Position numbers and translations under genes: made by a program. The notes under the pieces are model-generated. The model saw only the letters and a program-made list of their open reading frames with translations, ran no database searches and was not told the origin of the DNA. A stretch of 7,899 bases of DNA. It comes from Campylobacterales bacterium (lineage in GTDB: Bacteria > Campylobacterota > Campylobacteria > Campylobacterales > Hydrogenimonadaceae). Positions 1 to 6,734 of this stretch are shown here, piece after piece. The stretch is from the NCBI GenBank assembly GCA_027065635.1, contig JAMONQ010000143.1:1-7899 (forward strand), written 5' to 3'. Position 1 is the first letter of the stretch; each line of letters begins with the position of its first letter.

Positions 1-123
1 GATCTTTATCTGCCCGGTTGTGCGCCGAGGCCTGAAACACTCCAGTATGCCGTCATGCTTCTTCAGCAGAAGATTCGAAGAGAGTCTGCCGACAAATCAC
101 AAAAACCGAAAAGGCTGGTATGA
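1..123 (+). CDS. nuoB: NADH-quinone oxidoreductase subunit B, C-terminal fragment (5' end outside window)
   Basis: This is the last 40 codons of an open frame entering from the left edge and ending at TGA 121-123. It reads DLYLPGCAPRPETLQYAVML and then a basic tail. The PGC-x-PRPE motif is the signature of the NuoB/PSST C-terminus, and its Cys (residue 7 of the fragment) corresponds to the last ligand of the terminal [4Fe-4S] cluster N2, which hands electrons to quinone at the NuoB/NuoD interface. The residue after the Cys is Ala where many bacteria have Pro. Identification rests on this motif and on nuoC and nuoD following directly. The stop overlaps the nuoC start in an ATGA arrangement, so the two are probably translationally coupled. 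The rest of the protein, including the other N2 ligands, lies outside the window. Confidence 0.93.
   Translation, partial: DLYLPGCAPRPETLQYAVMLLQQKIRRESADKSQKPKRLV
109..114 (+). promoter_or_regulatory. Ribosome binding site for nuoC, within the nuoB tail
   Basis: AAAAGG lies 5 bases before the ATG at 120 and 8 bases before a second in-frame ATG at 123. Both starts are plausible and differ by one Met. The site is inside nuoB coding sequence, which fits coupled translation. Confidence 0.5.
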
Positions 124-932
124 TGAGACCGTATACCCCCAAAGACAACGTACAGGCAAAAGCGTACTACACCGATCGTTTCTGGGTAGCGCCGAAGGTT
201 CCTCATGAGCCGGTGCCCCAGGAGGGAGTCTATGCGGAGGATCTTGCCGCAGTGAGTGCAAAATGCAAAGTGGAAGATGCCTATATCGAAAGGGATCAGC
301 TTGTGATCCATATCGATCCGAATGAAAACATAGCGGCTCTGAAGATCCTCAAGGAGGAACGGTGGTACGAAATGCTCTCCGAGCTGAGCGCGGTGGATTT
401 TCTCGCCGAGCGCGGAGGATTCGAGGTTTTCTATCAGATACTCAATCTCAATACCGCAAAAAGGATAAGAGTCAAGTGCTTTGTCAAGGAGGAGCAGGCG
501 ATAGAGAGTGTAAATCCGCTCTATCGAAGTGCGGACTGGGCCGAGAGAGAGATGTGGGATCTGATGGGGGTGAAAGTCAACAACCATCCGTATCTCAAGC
601 GACTCATCATGCCGGACGACTGGGAAGGTCACCCTCTAAGAAAGAGCTATCCTCTGCAAGGAGACGAGTTCGCCCAGTGGTATGAAGTCGACAAGATCTT
701 CGGAAAAGAGGCGAGAGATATAATAGGGCCGGAAAACAGAGATCCGGCGAGAGTCGACAGATATGATACGGAGAGATTCGCCAGACTCGGTCATGAAGTA
801 CCCAGAGGCGCTCCTGCCGAAGAGGCCATGAAGAGTGAAGAGACACCTATCCAGTACCAGGAGGATGAGGGTGTCTTCATGATAGAGAAGCTCTCTGAAG
901 AGAGATCCAAAGTACTAGAGAGAAGAAAGTAG
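120..932 (+). CDS. nuoC: NADH-quinone oxidoreductase subunit C (30 kDa subunit)
   Basis: NuoC is a peripheral-arm subunit without cofactor that packs against NuoD and NuoB and helps hold the quinone module together. The 270-residue product has the Complex1_30kDa domain, roughly residues 50-180. The family signature is at residues 142-178: EREMWDLMGV, then HPYLKRLIMPDDWEGHPLRK and SYP. The usual Asp of the RKDYP/RKDFP motif is Ser176 here; I recall KSYP as typical of Campylobacterota. After it comes a charged C-terminal extension of about 90 residues beginning GDEFAQWYEVDKIFGKE, longer than the E. coli-type domain end. It is a stand-alone gene, not the nuoCD fusion of enterobacteria. The start at 120 overlaps the nuoB stop by 4 bases; 123 is the alternative. 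The nuoD start is 10 bases downstream of the stop. Confidence 0.95.
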   Translation: MMRPYTPKDNVQAKAYYTDRFWVAPKVPHEPVPQEGVYAEDLAAVSAKCKVEDAYIERDQLVIHIDPNENIAALKILKEERWYEMLSELSAVDFLAERGGFEVFYQILNLNTAKRIRVKCFVKEEQAIESVNPLYRSADWAEREMWDLMGVKVNNHPYLKRLIMPDDWEGHPLRKSYPLQGDEFAQWYEVDKIFGKEARDIIGPENRDPARVDRYDTERFARLGHEVPRGAPAEEAMKSEETPIQYQEDEGVFMIEKLSEERSKVLERRK

Positions 933-936
933 GGGG
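931..936 (+). promoter_or_regulatory. Strong Shine-Dalgarno site for nuoD
   Basis: AGGGGG overlaps the nuoC stop codon (TAG 930-932) and sits 6 bases before the nuoD ATG at 943. It supports that start and suggests efficient initiation independent of nuoC read-through. Confidence 0.65.
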
Positions 937-942
937 AAGCGG

Positions 943-2169
943 ATGCAACAAACCAACAAATTAAGACCGTTTTTCGAAAACCTTGAGTTCGAGCGTGACG
1001 ACAACCATATGGTCATCAACTTCGGCCCGCAGCACCCCTCTGCCCACGGACAGCTGAGGCTGATCCTCGAGCTCGACGGCGAGCAGGTTGTGCGTGCGGT
1101 ACCGGATATCGGCTATCTTCACCGAGGGATGGAGAAGATGGCGGAGAACATGATATACAACGAGTTTCTCCCTACGACGGACAGAACGGACTATATCGCC
1201 GCCACTGCCAACAACTACGGATTTGCGCTTGCAGTAGAGAGGCTGATAGGTCTTGAAGTCCCGCGCCGCGCACAGGTGATCCGCACTATGCTTCTGGAGC
1301 TGAACAGAATAATTTCACACCTCTTCTGGCTCGCTACGCACGCTCTGGATGTAGGAGCGATGAGTGTATTCCTCTACTGCTTCAGGGAGAGAGAGTTCGC
1401 CATGGACCTGATGGAGGATTACTGCGGCGCACGTCTGACCCACTCTGCCGTGCGCATAGGCGGAGTTCCGCTCGATCTTCCGGAAGGGTGGCTCGGCGCT
1501 CTGGCGAAGTTTGTAAACGAACTTCCGGGCAATATAAAAGATTACGAAGATCTTCTTACCGAAAACAGAATCTGGAGAATGCGTCTTGAAGGTGTAGGCG
1601 TCATTCCTCCGGAGATGGCGAAGAGCTGGGGATGTACCGGTATCATGCTAAGAGGCAGCGGCATCGAGTACGATATCAGAAAGGAAGAGCCTTACGAGTT
1701 GTATGATGAACTCGAGTTCGATATCCCCGTTACCGATGCATGTGACAGCTACGGCCGATACAAGCTCTATATCGAGGAGATGCGCCAATCAGCCAGAATC
1801 ATCCAGCAGCTGATCGCGATGTACGATGATACTCCGCCGGAGCTGATGGCTCACGCACCGCAGTATATATCGGCGCCAAAAGAGGATATCATGACTCAGA
1901 ACTACTCCCTGATGCAGCACTTCGTGCTTGTTACGCAGGGAATGCGTCCTCCTGTAGGTGAAGTCTATGTGCCGACGGAAAGCCCCAAAGGAGAGCTGGG
2001 ATTTTATATCAATTCCCAGGGAGAGCCCTATCCGTACAGACTCAAGATGAGGGCACCGAGCTTCTGGCACTGCGGTATTTTGCAGGATCTGCTGCCGGGA
2101 ACCTACATAGCCGATATCGTCACGATCATCGGTAGCACCAATATCGTCTTCGGCGAAATCGACAGATAA
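943..2169 (+). CDS. nuoD: NADH-quinone oxidoreductase subunit D (49 kDa subunit, quinone site)
   Basis: NuoD forms most of the quinone-binding cavity next to cluster N2 and is related to the large subunit of [NiFe] hydrogenases. The 408-residue length is normal for a stand-alone NuoD. Visible signatures are NFGPQHPSAHGQLRL (residues 26-40), DIGYLHRGMEK (55-65), DRTDYIAATANNYGFALAVE (80-99), ESPKGELGFY (346-355) and the C-terminal IIGSTNIVFGEIDR (395-408). His35 and Tyr84 match, in position and in their 49-residue spacing, the His/Tyr pair that contacts the quinone head group in Thermus Nqo4 (His38/Tyr87). The hydrogenase CxxC nickel ligands are absent, as expected for complex I. The start is set by a strong Shine-Dalgarno sequence. 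The C-terminus and quinone residues look intact, so this module should be catalytically conventional. Confidence 0.97.
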   Translation: MQQTNKLRPFFENLEFERDDNHMVINFGPQHPSAHGQLRLILELDGEQVVRAVPDIGYLHRGMEKMAENMIYNEFLPTTDRTDYIAATANNYGFALAVERLIGLEVPRRAQVIRTMLLELNRIISHLFWLATHALDVGAMSVFLYCFREREFAMDLMEDYCGARLTHSAVRIGGVPLDLPEGWLGALAKFVNELPGNIKDYEDLLTENRIWRMRLEGVGVIPPEMAKSWGCTGIMLRGSGIEYDIRKEEPYELYDELEFDIPVTDACDSYGRYKLYIEEMRQSARIIQQLIAMYDDTPPELMAHAPQYISAPKEDIMTQNYSLMQHFVLVTQGMRPPVGEVYVPTESPKGELGFYINSQGEPYPYRLKMRAPSFWHCGILQDLLPGTYIADIVTIIGSTNIVFGEIDR

Positions 2170-2174
2170 GGGAG
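2168..2174 (+). promoter_or_regulatory. Shine-Dalgarno site for the small nuoE-position gene
   Basis: AAGGGAG overlaps the nuoD stop (TAA 2167-2169) and lies 7 bases before the ATG at 2182. A second purine-rich stretch, AGGG, follows closer to the start. It supports the short gene being translated. Confidence 0.6.
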
Positions 2175-2181
2175 AGGGATA

Positions 2182-2412
2182 ATGGTACGATACGATTTGC
2201 GCCATCTGCACGACAACTTCTACGATCGGATGATGGAACTACTGGAGACCGGTACGAAAGTGGATGAAGTGGCTATATTTCTCTTTGAAATCGGAGACTT
2301 CACGCCTGTTCAAAAGAGTGCCGATCTGATAAAAGAGGCCGGGCACGAGCTGCTCAATTCGCTCAAGTTCAACGAAGTAGACTGGACTATAGTGGTCAGA
2401 AGGAAAAAGTAG
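2182..2412 (+). CDS. Small NuoE-position protein (Campylobacterota complex I protein, Cj1575c/HP1264-like)
   Basis: This 76-residue protein lies between nuoD and the nuoF-position gene, where nuoE normally sits. It starts MVRYDLRHLHDNFYDRMMEL and ends in a basic KK tail. It has no cysteine at all, so it cannot bind the [2Fe-2S] cluster N1a that defines NuoE, and it is less than half the length of NuoE (about 160 residues). No signal peptide or membrane segment is visible. Size and position match the small protein encoded there in Campylobacter jejuni (Cj1575c) and Helicobacter pylori (HP1264), which have complex I without NADH dehydrogenase subunits. I infer a structural or docking role in the remodelled input arm. 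The start is backed by a Shine-Dalgarno sequence, and the stop shares one base with the next gene's GTG. Homology to true NuoE is not evident from the residues. Confidence 0.85.
   Translation: MVRYDLRHLHDNFYDRMMELLETGTKVDEVAIFLFEIGDFTPVQKSADLIKEAGHELLNSLKFNEVDWTIVVRRKK
2403..2408 (+). promoter_or_regulatory. Ribosome binding site supporting the GTG start at 2412
   Basis: A GAAAAA purine run, preceded by AAGG at 2400-2403, lies a few bases before the GTG at 2412-2414, which overlaps the previous stop as TAGTG. The next in-frame ATG is codon 94, inside the Cys-bearing segment. Using it would remove Cys77 and Cys80, so the GTG start is preferred. Confidence 0.5.
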
Positions 2413-4454
2413 TGGCCCGAGTGGTTTTTTCTACATGGAGGGGTGAGTCGATAGACAATCGCGGCAAACCCGAATCGGAGTGGGTAGAGTCGCAGTACAA
2501 GTTGCCCGAACAGTATGAAGCCGATAGAAACGCAAAGGCCTTCATAGGATGGGACGGTTTTGCGATTTTCGATGAAGAGGTCGATGTTGTCAGGCTCGGA
2601 ACGGAGTATGCAGCCACTTACCAGAAGTACTCCGAAGCGTGCGGCAGATGCGCGCCGGGACGTTGGGGCGGACGTATTCTGTACGATCTGATGGACAAGA
2701 TCGCCAGAGGAGAGGGCGAGATGAGCGATCTCGAGCATCTAAAAGAGGTCTCCAGAACCATGATGGAGACATCGAAGTGCGAGATCGGCCGAACGGTCCC
2801 GAAGCCGCTTCTGGATATGATGGAACACTACGAAGATACATTCGTGGATCTGATCGAGAACAAGAAGCCGAGCAAAGATTACCATCTCGAAAATATCGAC
2901 TATATCGCCAAGGTAACGGCTCCCTGCATGGATGCGTGTCCTACTCATGTAGATATCCCAGCATACATAGAGGGGGTGAGGGATCTTCGTTTCGACGACT
3001 CATTGAAGGCGACGAGACAGACCATGCCGCTTGCGCATACATGCGGCAGGGTATGTCCGCATCCGTGCGAGGACGAGTGCAGGCGTGCCAACCTCGACGA
3101 ACCCATATCGATCATGGAGCTAAAAAGGCTCGGAGCCGACTATGAGACCGACCACGGTTTCGAGTGGCTTCATCCTCATCAGCCCGCAAAAGAGAAGATA
3201 GACAAGAAGGTGGCCATAGTCGGTGCCGGTCCGGCGGGGTTGACCGCCGCATACTATCTCGGCCTGGAGGGGATTCAGTGCGATGTATACGAAGAGCTGC
3301 CTGTTCTTGGAGGTGAGGTCGCGGTCGGAGTCCCCGAATACAGGATGCCTATAGACAAATACAACAAGGATATCGAGCTCGCTAAAAGTGTAGGTACCAA
3401 CTTTATCACCAACACGAGAGTCGATGCGGATATGCTAAGAAGCTTCGACAAGGAGTACGATGCCACACTGCTTGCCTTTGGAACGCGCCTGTCCAAAAAA
3501 GTGCGCGCGAAAAACGAGCGTGAAGATATGCCGGGCTACTGGGGTGCCATAAACTTCCTCGACTGCATCAACCTGTGGGAGAAGTACAGGATACCGATTC
3601 CTCAGGAGGTACGTGATCAGCAGATGCTCGACAAGGAGTATGTGGACCTGACCGGCAAAACGGTAGTCTGCGTCGGAGGCGGATTCACATCGATGGATGT
3701 TGTGCGCTGCTCTATCCGGGCAAATGCGCAGAAGGTGATCATGCTCTATCGTCGCGACGAGAAGACGATTATCAGAAATACGACATACGAAGAGTATCAC
3801 GAAGCCGTAGAGGAGGGGGTAGAGTTCATCTTCCACTCTGCGGTGGAGGAGATAATCGAAGATGAGAACGGACGTCTCAAAAAGCTCAAGGTAAACCGCT
3901 TCGAGCTCGTACCCGACCCAGACGGCGGCAGACCGCAGCTTGTCAAGATCGAAGGTGCCGACTTCGAAATAGAGTGCGACTATCTGATTCCGGCGGTTTC
4001 ACAGGCTGCCGACTTGAGTCTTCTGCCGGAGGAGTGGGAGCTGGAGCTTACGAGCTGGAATACTCTCAAAACCAACGGTCGCGACTATATGACGAGCCGA
4101 AAAGGGTTGTTCGCGGCCGGTGACTGCGAATACGGCCCGATGACCATCGTCAACGCGGTTGGGCAGGCAAAGCGTGCCGCATCTGTAATCTCCCGCTATG
4201 TAAGAACGGGAGAGATTACACTGACAGACGAGGAGATCATGGAGGATCACCTTCGAAAACTCAGGGTATACGACAAGAGCGAGAAGGTGACCGGCTGGTT
4301 GCCCGGTCTGCCGCGACAGGTAAGCGAAAAGCTCTCCGTAGATGAGCGACGGGACAACAACAAAGAGGTGAATCTCGGCTTTACCCAGGAAGAGGCGATT
4401 GCCGAGGCGGAACGCTGTATGCGCTGCTACTATATAGCGATGACGGCAGTTTAG
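2412..4454 (+). CDS. NuoF-position hybrid: NuoF C-terminal-like Fe-S segment fused to GltD/NfnB-like FAD/NAD(P) oxidoreductase
   Basis: The 680-residue protein sits in the nuoF slot. Residues about 60-150 resemble the C-terminal four-helix [4Fe-4S] (N3) domain of NuoF: EACGRCAPGRWGG (76-87) and a later Cys123. The third Cys of the usual CxxCxxC is Gly83. The NuoF NADH/FMN domain with its GRGGAGF motif is absent. Residues about 170-245 form a GltD/DPYD-type iron-sulfur domain with Cys172, 176, 211, 215, 219 and 223 (CGRVCPHPCEDEC). Next comes an FAD-binding Rossmann motif, VAIVGAGPAGLTAAYYL (267-283), and GVPEYRMP (306-313). A second dinucleotide fold, VVCVGGGFTSMD (418-429), is followed by YRRDEK (446-451), an Arg pair that in GltD-type enzymes suggests NADPH. 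The C-terminal FAD motif is GLFAAGD (565-571), and CMRC is at 669-672. The likely role is electron transfer between NAD(P)H or a ferredoxin-type carrier and the NuoG wires. Direction and donor are inferred. No membrane segment is seen. Confidence 0.85.
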   Translation: MARVVFSTWRGESIDNRGKPESEWVESQYKLPEQYEADRNAKAFIGWDGFAIFDEEVDVVRLGTEYAATYQKYSEACGRCAPGRWGGRILYDLMDKIARGEGEMSDLEHLKEVSRTMMETSKCEIGRTVPKPLLDMMEHYEDTFVDLIENKKPSKDYHLENIDYIAKVTAPCMDACPTHVDIPAYIEGVRDLRFDDSLKATRQTMPLAHTCGRVCPHPCEDECRRANLDEPISIMELKRLGADYETDHGFEWLHPHQPAKEKIDKKVAIVGAGPAGLTAAYYLGLEGIQCDVYEELPVLGGEVAVGVPEYRMPIDKYNKDIELAKSVGTNFITNTRVDADMLRSFDKEYDATLLAFGTRLSKKVRAKNEREDMPGYWGAINFLDCINLWEKYRIPIPQEVRDQQMLDKEYVDLTGKTVVCVGGGFTSMDVVRCSIRANAQKVIMLYRRDEKTIIRNTTYEEYHEAVEEGVEFIFHSAVEEIIEDENGRLKKLKVNRFELVPDPDGGRPQLVKIEGADFEIECDYLIPAVSQAADLSLLPEEWELELTSWNTLKTNGRDYMTSRKGLFAAGDCEYGPMTIVNAVGQAKRAASVISRYVRTGEITLTDEEIMEDHLRKLRVYDKSEKVTGWLPGLPRQVSEKLSVDERRDNNKEVNLGFTQEEAIAEAERCMRCYYIAMTAV

Positions 4455-4458
4455 GGGG
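4453..4458 (+). promoter_or_regulatory. Shine-Dalgarno site for nuoG copy 1
   Basis: AGGGGG overlaps the preceding TAG stop and lies 5 bases before the ATG at 4464. It supports that start codon. Confidence 0.65.
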
Positions 4459-4463
4459 CCGGT

Positions 4464-6734
4464 ATGATCAAACTGACTATAGACGGACACAAGATCGAAG
4501 CCAGAAAGGGAGAGACTATCCTCCAGGCTGCTCGAAGAAACGGCCACTATATTCCCACGATGTGCTACCTTAGCAAGGTAAAGCCCATAGCCTCATGCCG
4601 CCTCTGTGTTGTCGATGTGGAAGGTGTAGATGGATTCGTTTTGAGCTGTCAGGCACCGGTACTCGAAGGGATGGAGGTTCGCACAAACTCCGAGGAGCTC
4701 TTTACCCACAGGCAGAATATAATGAAGCTCTACGATGTCAACCATCCGCTTGAGTGCGGAGTATGTGACAAGAGCGGTGCCTGTGATCTTCAGAACAAGA
4801 CTCTTGAGTTCGGAGTCGATTCGCAGCAGTTTTCCGCCAGGGATCACAAGCGTGATCTTAGAAAGTGGGAGTTTATCGGGTATGACGAATCGTTGTGCAT
4901 ACTTTGTGAAAAGTGTGTTCACGTATGCAACGAAGTGATCGGAGACGATGCGATAGAGATCCACTACGGCGGTTACAACTCTCGGATCCAGCCCAAGGGA
5001 ACCGAAGAGCTCGAGTGTACCAACTGCGGAGAGTGTATAGCGGTATGCCCTGTCGGGGCTATGATCAGCACCGACTTCCAGTACAAGGCAAACGCGTGGG
5101 AACTGCAGAGAGTGCCCGCGACGTGTGCACATTGCAGCGGCGGCTGCGCCATCTATTATGAGCGAAAGCATGCCGGCGCACTGGATCGATCGGAGCCTGA
5201 AATCTATCGTGTAACAAACGAGTTTGAATTCAATACGCTCTGCGGTGCCGGTAGATTCGGCTACGATTTTGAAAACAGAAGCGCCAAAAAGGATGAAGAG
5301 GCTTTCAAAAGTGCGATAGAGGCTTTCAAAAAAGCCGATACGATCCGCTTCACGAGCAGAATAACGAACGAAGAGGCGATGATCCTTCAAAGCCTCAAGG
5401 AGAGATTCGGCTACAGACTCGTCAACAGCGATGCCTACAACTACAAGAAATTCCTTGACAGTTATGCGACCATAAGCGGCAAGACACTGTTTAACGGGTC
5501 ACTGGAGTCGATCGCCGACTCTGACGGGGTGATCGTCATCGGCACTCGGATACTTACCGACAATCCTGCCGTACGCTACCACATAACCATGGCTTCCAAA
5601 CGCCACAACGCAAGAGTCGTGTATATGCACCCGATGGAAGATCGGCAGATGCAAAATGTCGTCACCCAGTTTGTCAAGTATGAAGTGGGCACCGAAGAGG
5701 GTGTTTTGGCGATGCTCGCGCGAACGCTGCTCGAAGGCAGAGTCGATGTCAAGAAGGTAGAGAGCTTCCTGGAAGATCTCGACGAGGGCTACTTGAGTGC
5801 AGAGAGCAATGTCGGCGAAGAGGAGATGGAGAGTATCAGAAAATCTCTGAAACGCTGCAAGCGCATATCTCTTGTGATAGGAGAAGACTGCATCAACCAT
5901 CCAAGAGCCGAACAGATAGCCAAGCTCGCTGCACTCTTCGAGCGCTTTGGCGATATGGCCGTTTTGCCGGTAGCTCCAAAGACCAATACCCTTGGAGTGA
6001 GCCTTATATGCGATCTCGATGCCGAGCAGGGTACCGGTACAACGATCGGCTACAACGCTCCCGGTGATTTTGTACTGAGTTCGTTTGCAGACTGTGATCT
6101 GGATATGCCGTCGCTCAACCAGCAGGAGGGGACGTTCACGACTCTGGACAAGCGAGTGGTACCGACGAATGCCGCTTTGCCGTATGAGGGATATACTCTT
6201 TGCGATATAGCCGGCGCTCTGGGGATCGAGTGTCGCTATACGATCGACTTTACCGAGAGACTTCCTCTGGAGAGTGGGTTTTCGGCGGTGAAGTTCGACG
6301 ATATACCGTACTACTTCACCAACGGCGAAGGGGAGATCAGAGGATACAGTCTCAAGCGCATGAAACATCATGTAGACTCGACTCTGGAAGATGTCGAAGA
6401 GCTTCCGGAGTTCAACGGGCCGGTTCTGTATCGATGCGACCCGGTATTGCAGTTTGGCCCGCAGACGGCGCGGACGTCGCAGCTTGGAAAGGAGAAGGCT
6501 GTACTTCTCGGCTCCAGGCAGTTCGCGATCGCCGCAAAGCTGGAAGAGGGGGCACGGGTAAAAATCAATCTTGGAGGAGTGGAGATGGAGAGGGTGTTTA
6601 CTATCGACCCGACACTCAAGGGTACGATTGCGCTTAACCCTACCTTTGACTTGGGATTAAGTGAAGATTTGCTATCTTCACTCTACCGTTTCAGCCAGAG
6701 TAAAATTGAAGTAGTGGGGCAGCCAAATGAGTGA
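4464..6734 (+). CDS. nuoG: NADH-quinone oxidoreductase subunit G, copy 1
   Basis: NuoG is the large iron-sulfur wire of the complex I input arm. The 756-residue protein is complete and shorter than E. coli NuoG (about 900). Residues 1-75 are a [2Fe-2S] ferredoxin fold with Cys34, 45, 48 and 62 (N1b). His94 with Cys98, 101 and 107 is the His/Cys3 site of N5 (HPLECGVCDKSGACDLQ). Cys145, 148, 151, 155 and Cys185, 188, 191, 195 form two complete [4Fe-4S] motifs, the second CTNCGECIAVCPVGAM. Conventional NuoG has ligands for only one cluster (N4) here. Cys221, 224, 228 and 260 match the bacterial N7 site. Residues from about 275 are a molybdopterin-oxidoreductase-like domain (GTRILTDNPAVRYH at 360-373), which in NuoG is structural. 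The 3' end overlaps the next gene by 8 bases. Together with copy 2 it makes a tandem duplication; which copy contacts NuoB/C/D cannot be told from sequence alone. Confidence 0.95.
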   Translation: MIKLTIDGHKIEARKGETILQAARRNGHYIPTMCYLSKVKPIASCRLCVVDVEGVDGFVLSCQAPVLEGMEVRTNSEELFTHRQNIMKLYDVNHPLECGVCDKSGACDLQNKTLEFGVDSQQFSARDHKRDLRKWEFIGYDESLCILCEKCVHVCNEVIGDDAIEIHYGGYNSRIQPKGTEELECTNCGECIAVCPVGAMISTDFQYKANAWELQRVPATCAHCSGGCAIYYERKHAGALDRSEPEIYRVTNEFEFNTLCGAGRFGYDFENRSAKKDEEAFKSAIEAFKKADTIRFTSRITNEEAMILQSLKERFGYRLVNSDAYNYKKFLDSYATISGKTLFNGSLESIADSDGVIVIGTRILTDNPAVRYHITMASKRHNARVVYMHPMEDRQMQNVVTQFVKYEVGTEEGVLAMLARTLLEGRVDVKKVESFLEDLDEGYLSAESNVGEEEMESIRKSLKRCKRISLVIGEDCINHPRAEQIAKLAALFERFGDMAVLPVAPKTNTLGVSLICDLDAEQGTGTTIGYNAPGDFVLSSFADCDLDMPSLNQQEGTFTTLDKRVVPTNAALPYEGYTLCDIAGALGIECRYTIDFTERLPLESGFSAVKFDDIPYYFTNGEGEIRGYSLKRMKHHVDSTLEDVEELPEFNGPVLYRCDPVLQFGPQTARTSQLGKEKAVLLGSRQFAIAAKLEEGARVKINLGGVEMERVFTIDPTLKGTIALNPTFDLGLSEDLLSSLYRFSQSKIEVVGQPNE
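6716..6719 (+). promoter_or_regulatory. Weak ribosome binding site for nuoG copy 2
   Basis: GGGG lies 7 bases before the ATG at 6727, inside the end of nuoG copy 1. It is weaker than the sites of nuoD or nuoG copy 1. With the 8-base gene overlap, this suggests translational coupling. Confidence 0.4.

Noticed and set aside
20..208. Short plus-strand open frame of 62 codons at the left edge
   Set aside because: It is out of frame with the nuoB tail and the nuoC start, which cover the same bases with clear family motifs.
4186..4217. Inverted repeat around TAATCTCCCGC...GGGAGAGATTA, resembling a terminator stem
   Set aside because: It lies within the conserved coding sequence of the hybrid flavoprotein, has no following T-run, and transcription must continue into nuoG. 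A coding coincidence is the simplest reading, though an RNA stem is possible.
2412..4454. Calling the gene a stand-alone glutamate synthase small subunit (gltD)
   Set aside because: The GltD-like part is real, but the 150-residue N-terminal NuoF-like segment, the position between the nuoE-slot gene and nuoG, and the absence of gltB nearby argue for a complex I role.
4593..5390. Minus-strand open frame resembling another minus-strand frame at 6691-7503
   Set aside because: The two look alike only because they are antisense to the equivalent conserved Cys-rich parts of the two nuoG paralogues. They are not a second gene family.
5499..6371. Long open frame of 290 codons on the minus strand
   Set aside because: It lies entirely antisense to nuoG copy 1, whose protein is conserved. 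The product shows no recognisable domain, and no gene arrangement supports it. It is a by-product of sense codon usage.
4464..6734. Possible formate dehydrogenase or other molybdenum enzyme, given the double ferredoxin module and molybdopterin-like domain
   Set aside because: No Cys/SeCys active-site residue in the expected CxxC-to-catalytic region is evident, and the N7 site and operon context fit NuoG. The molybdopterin-type domain in NuoG is structural.
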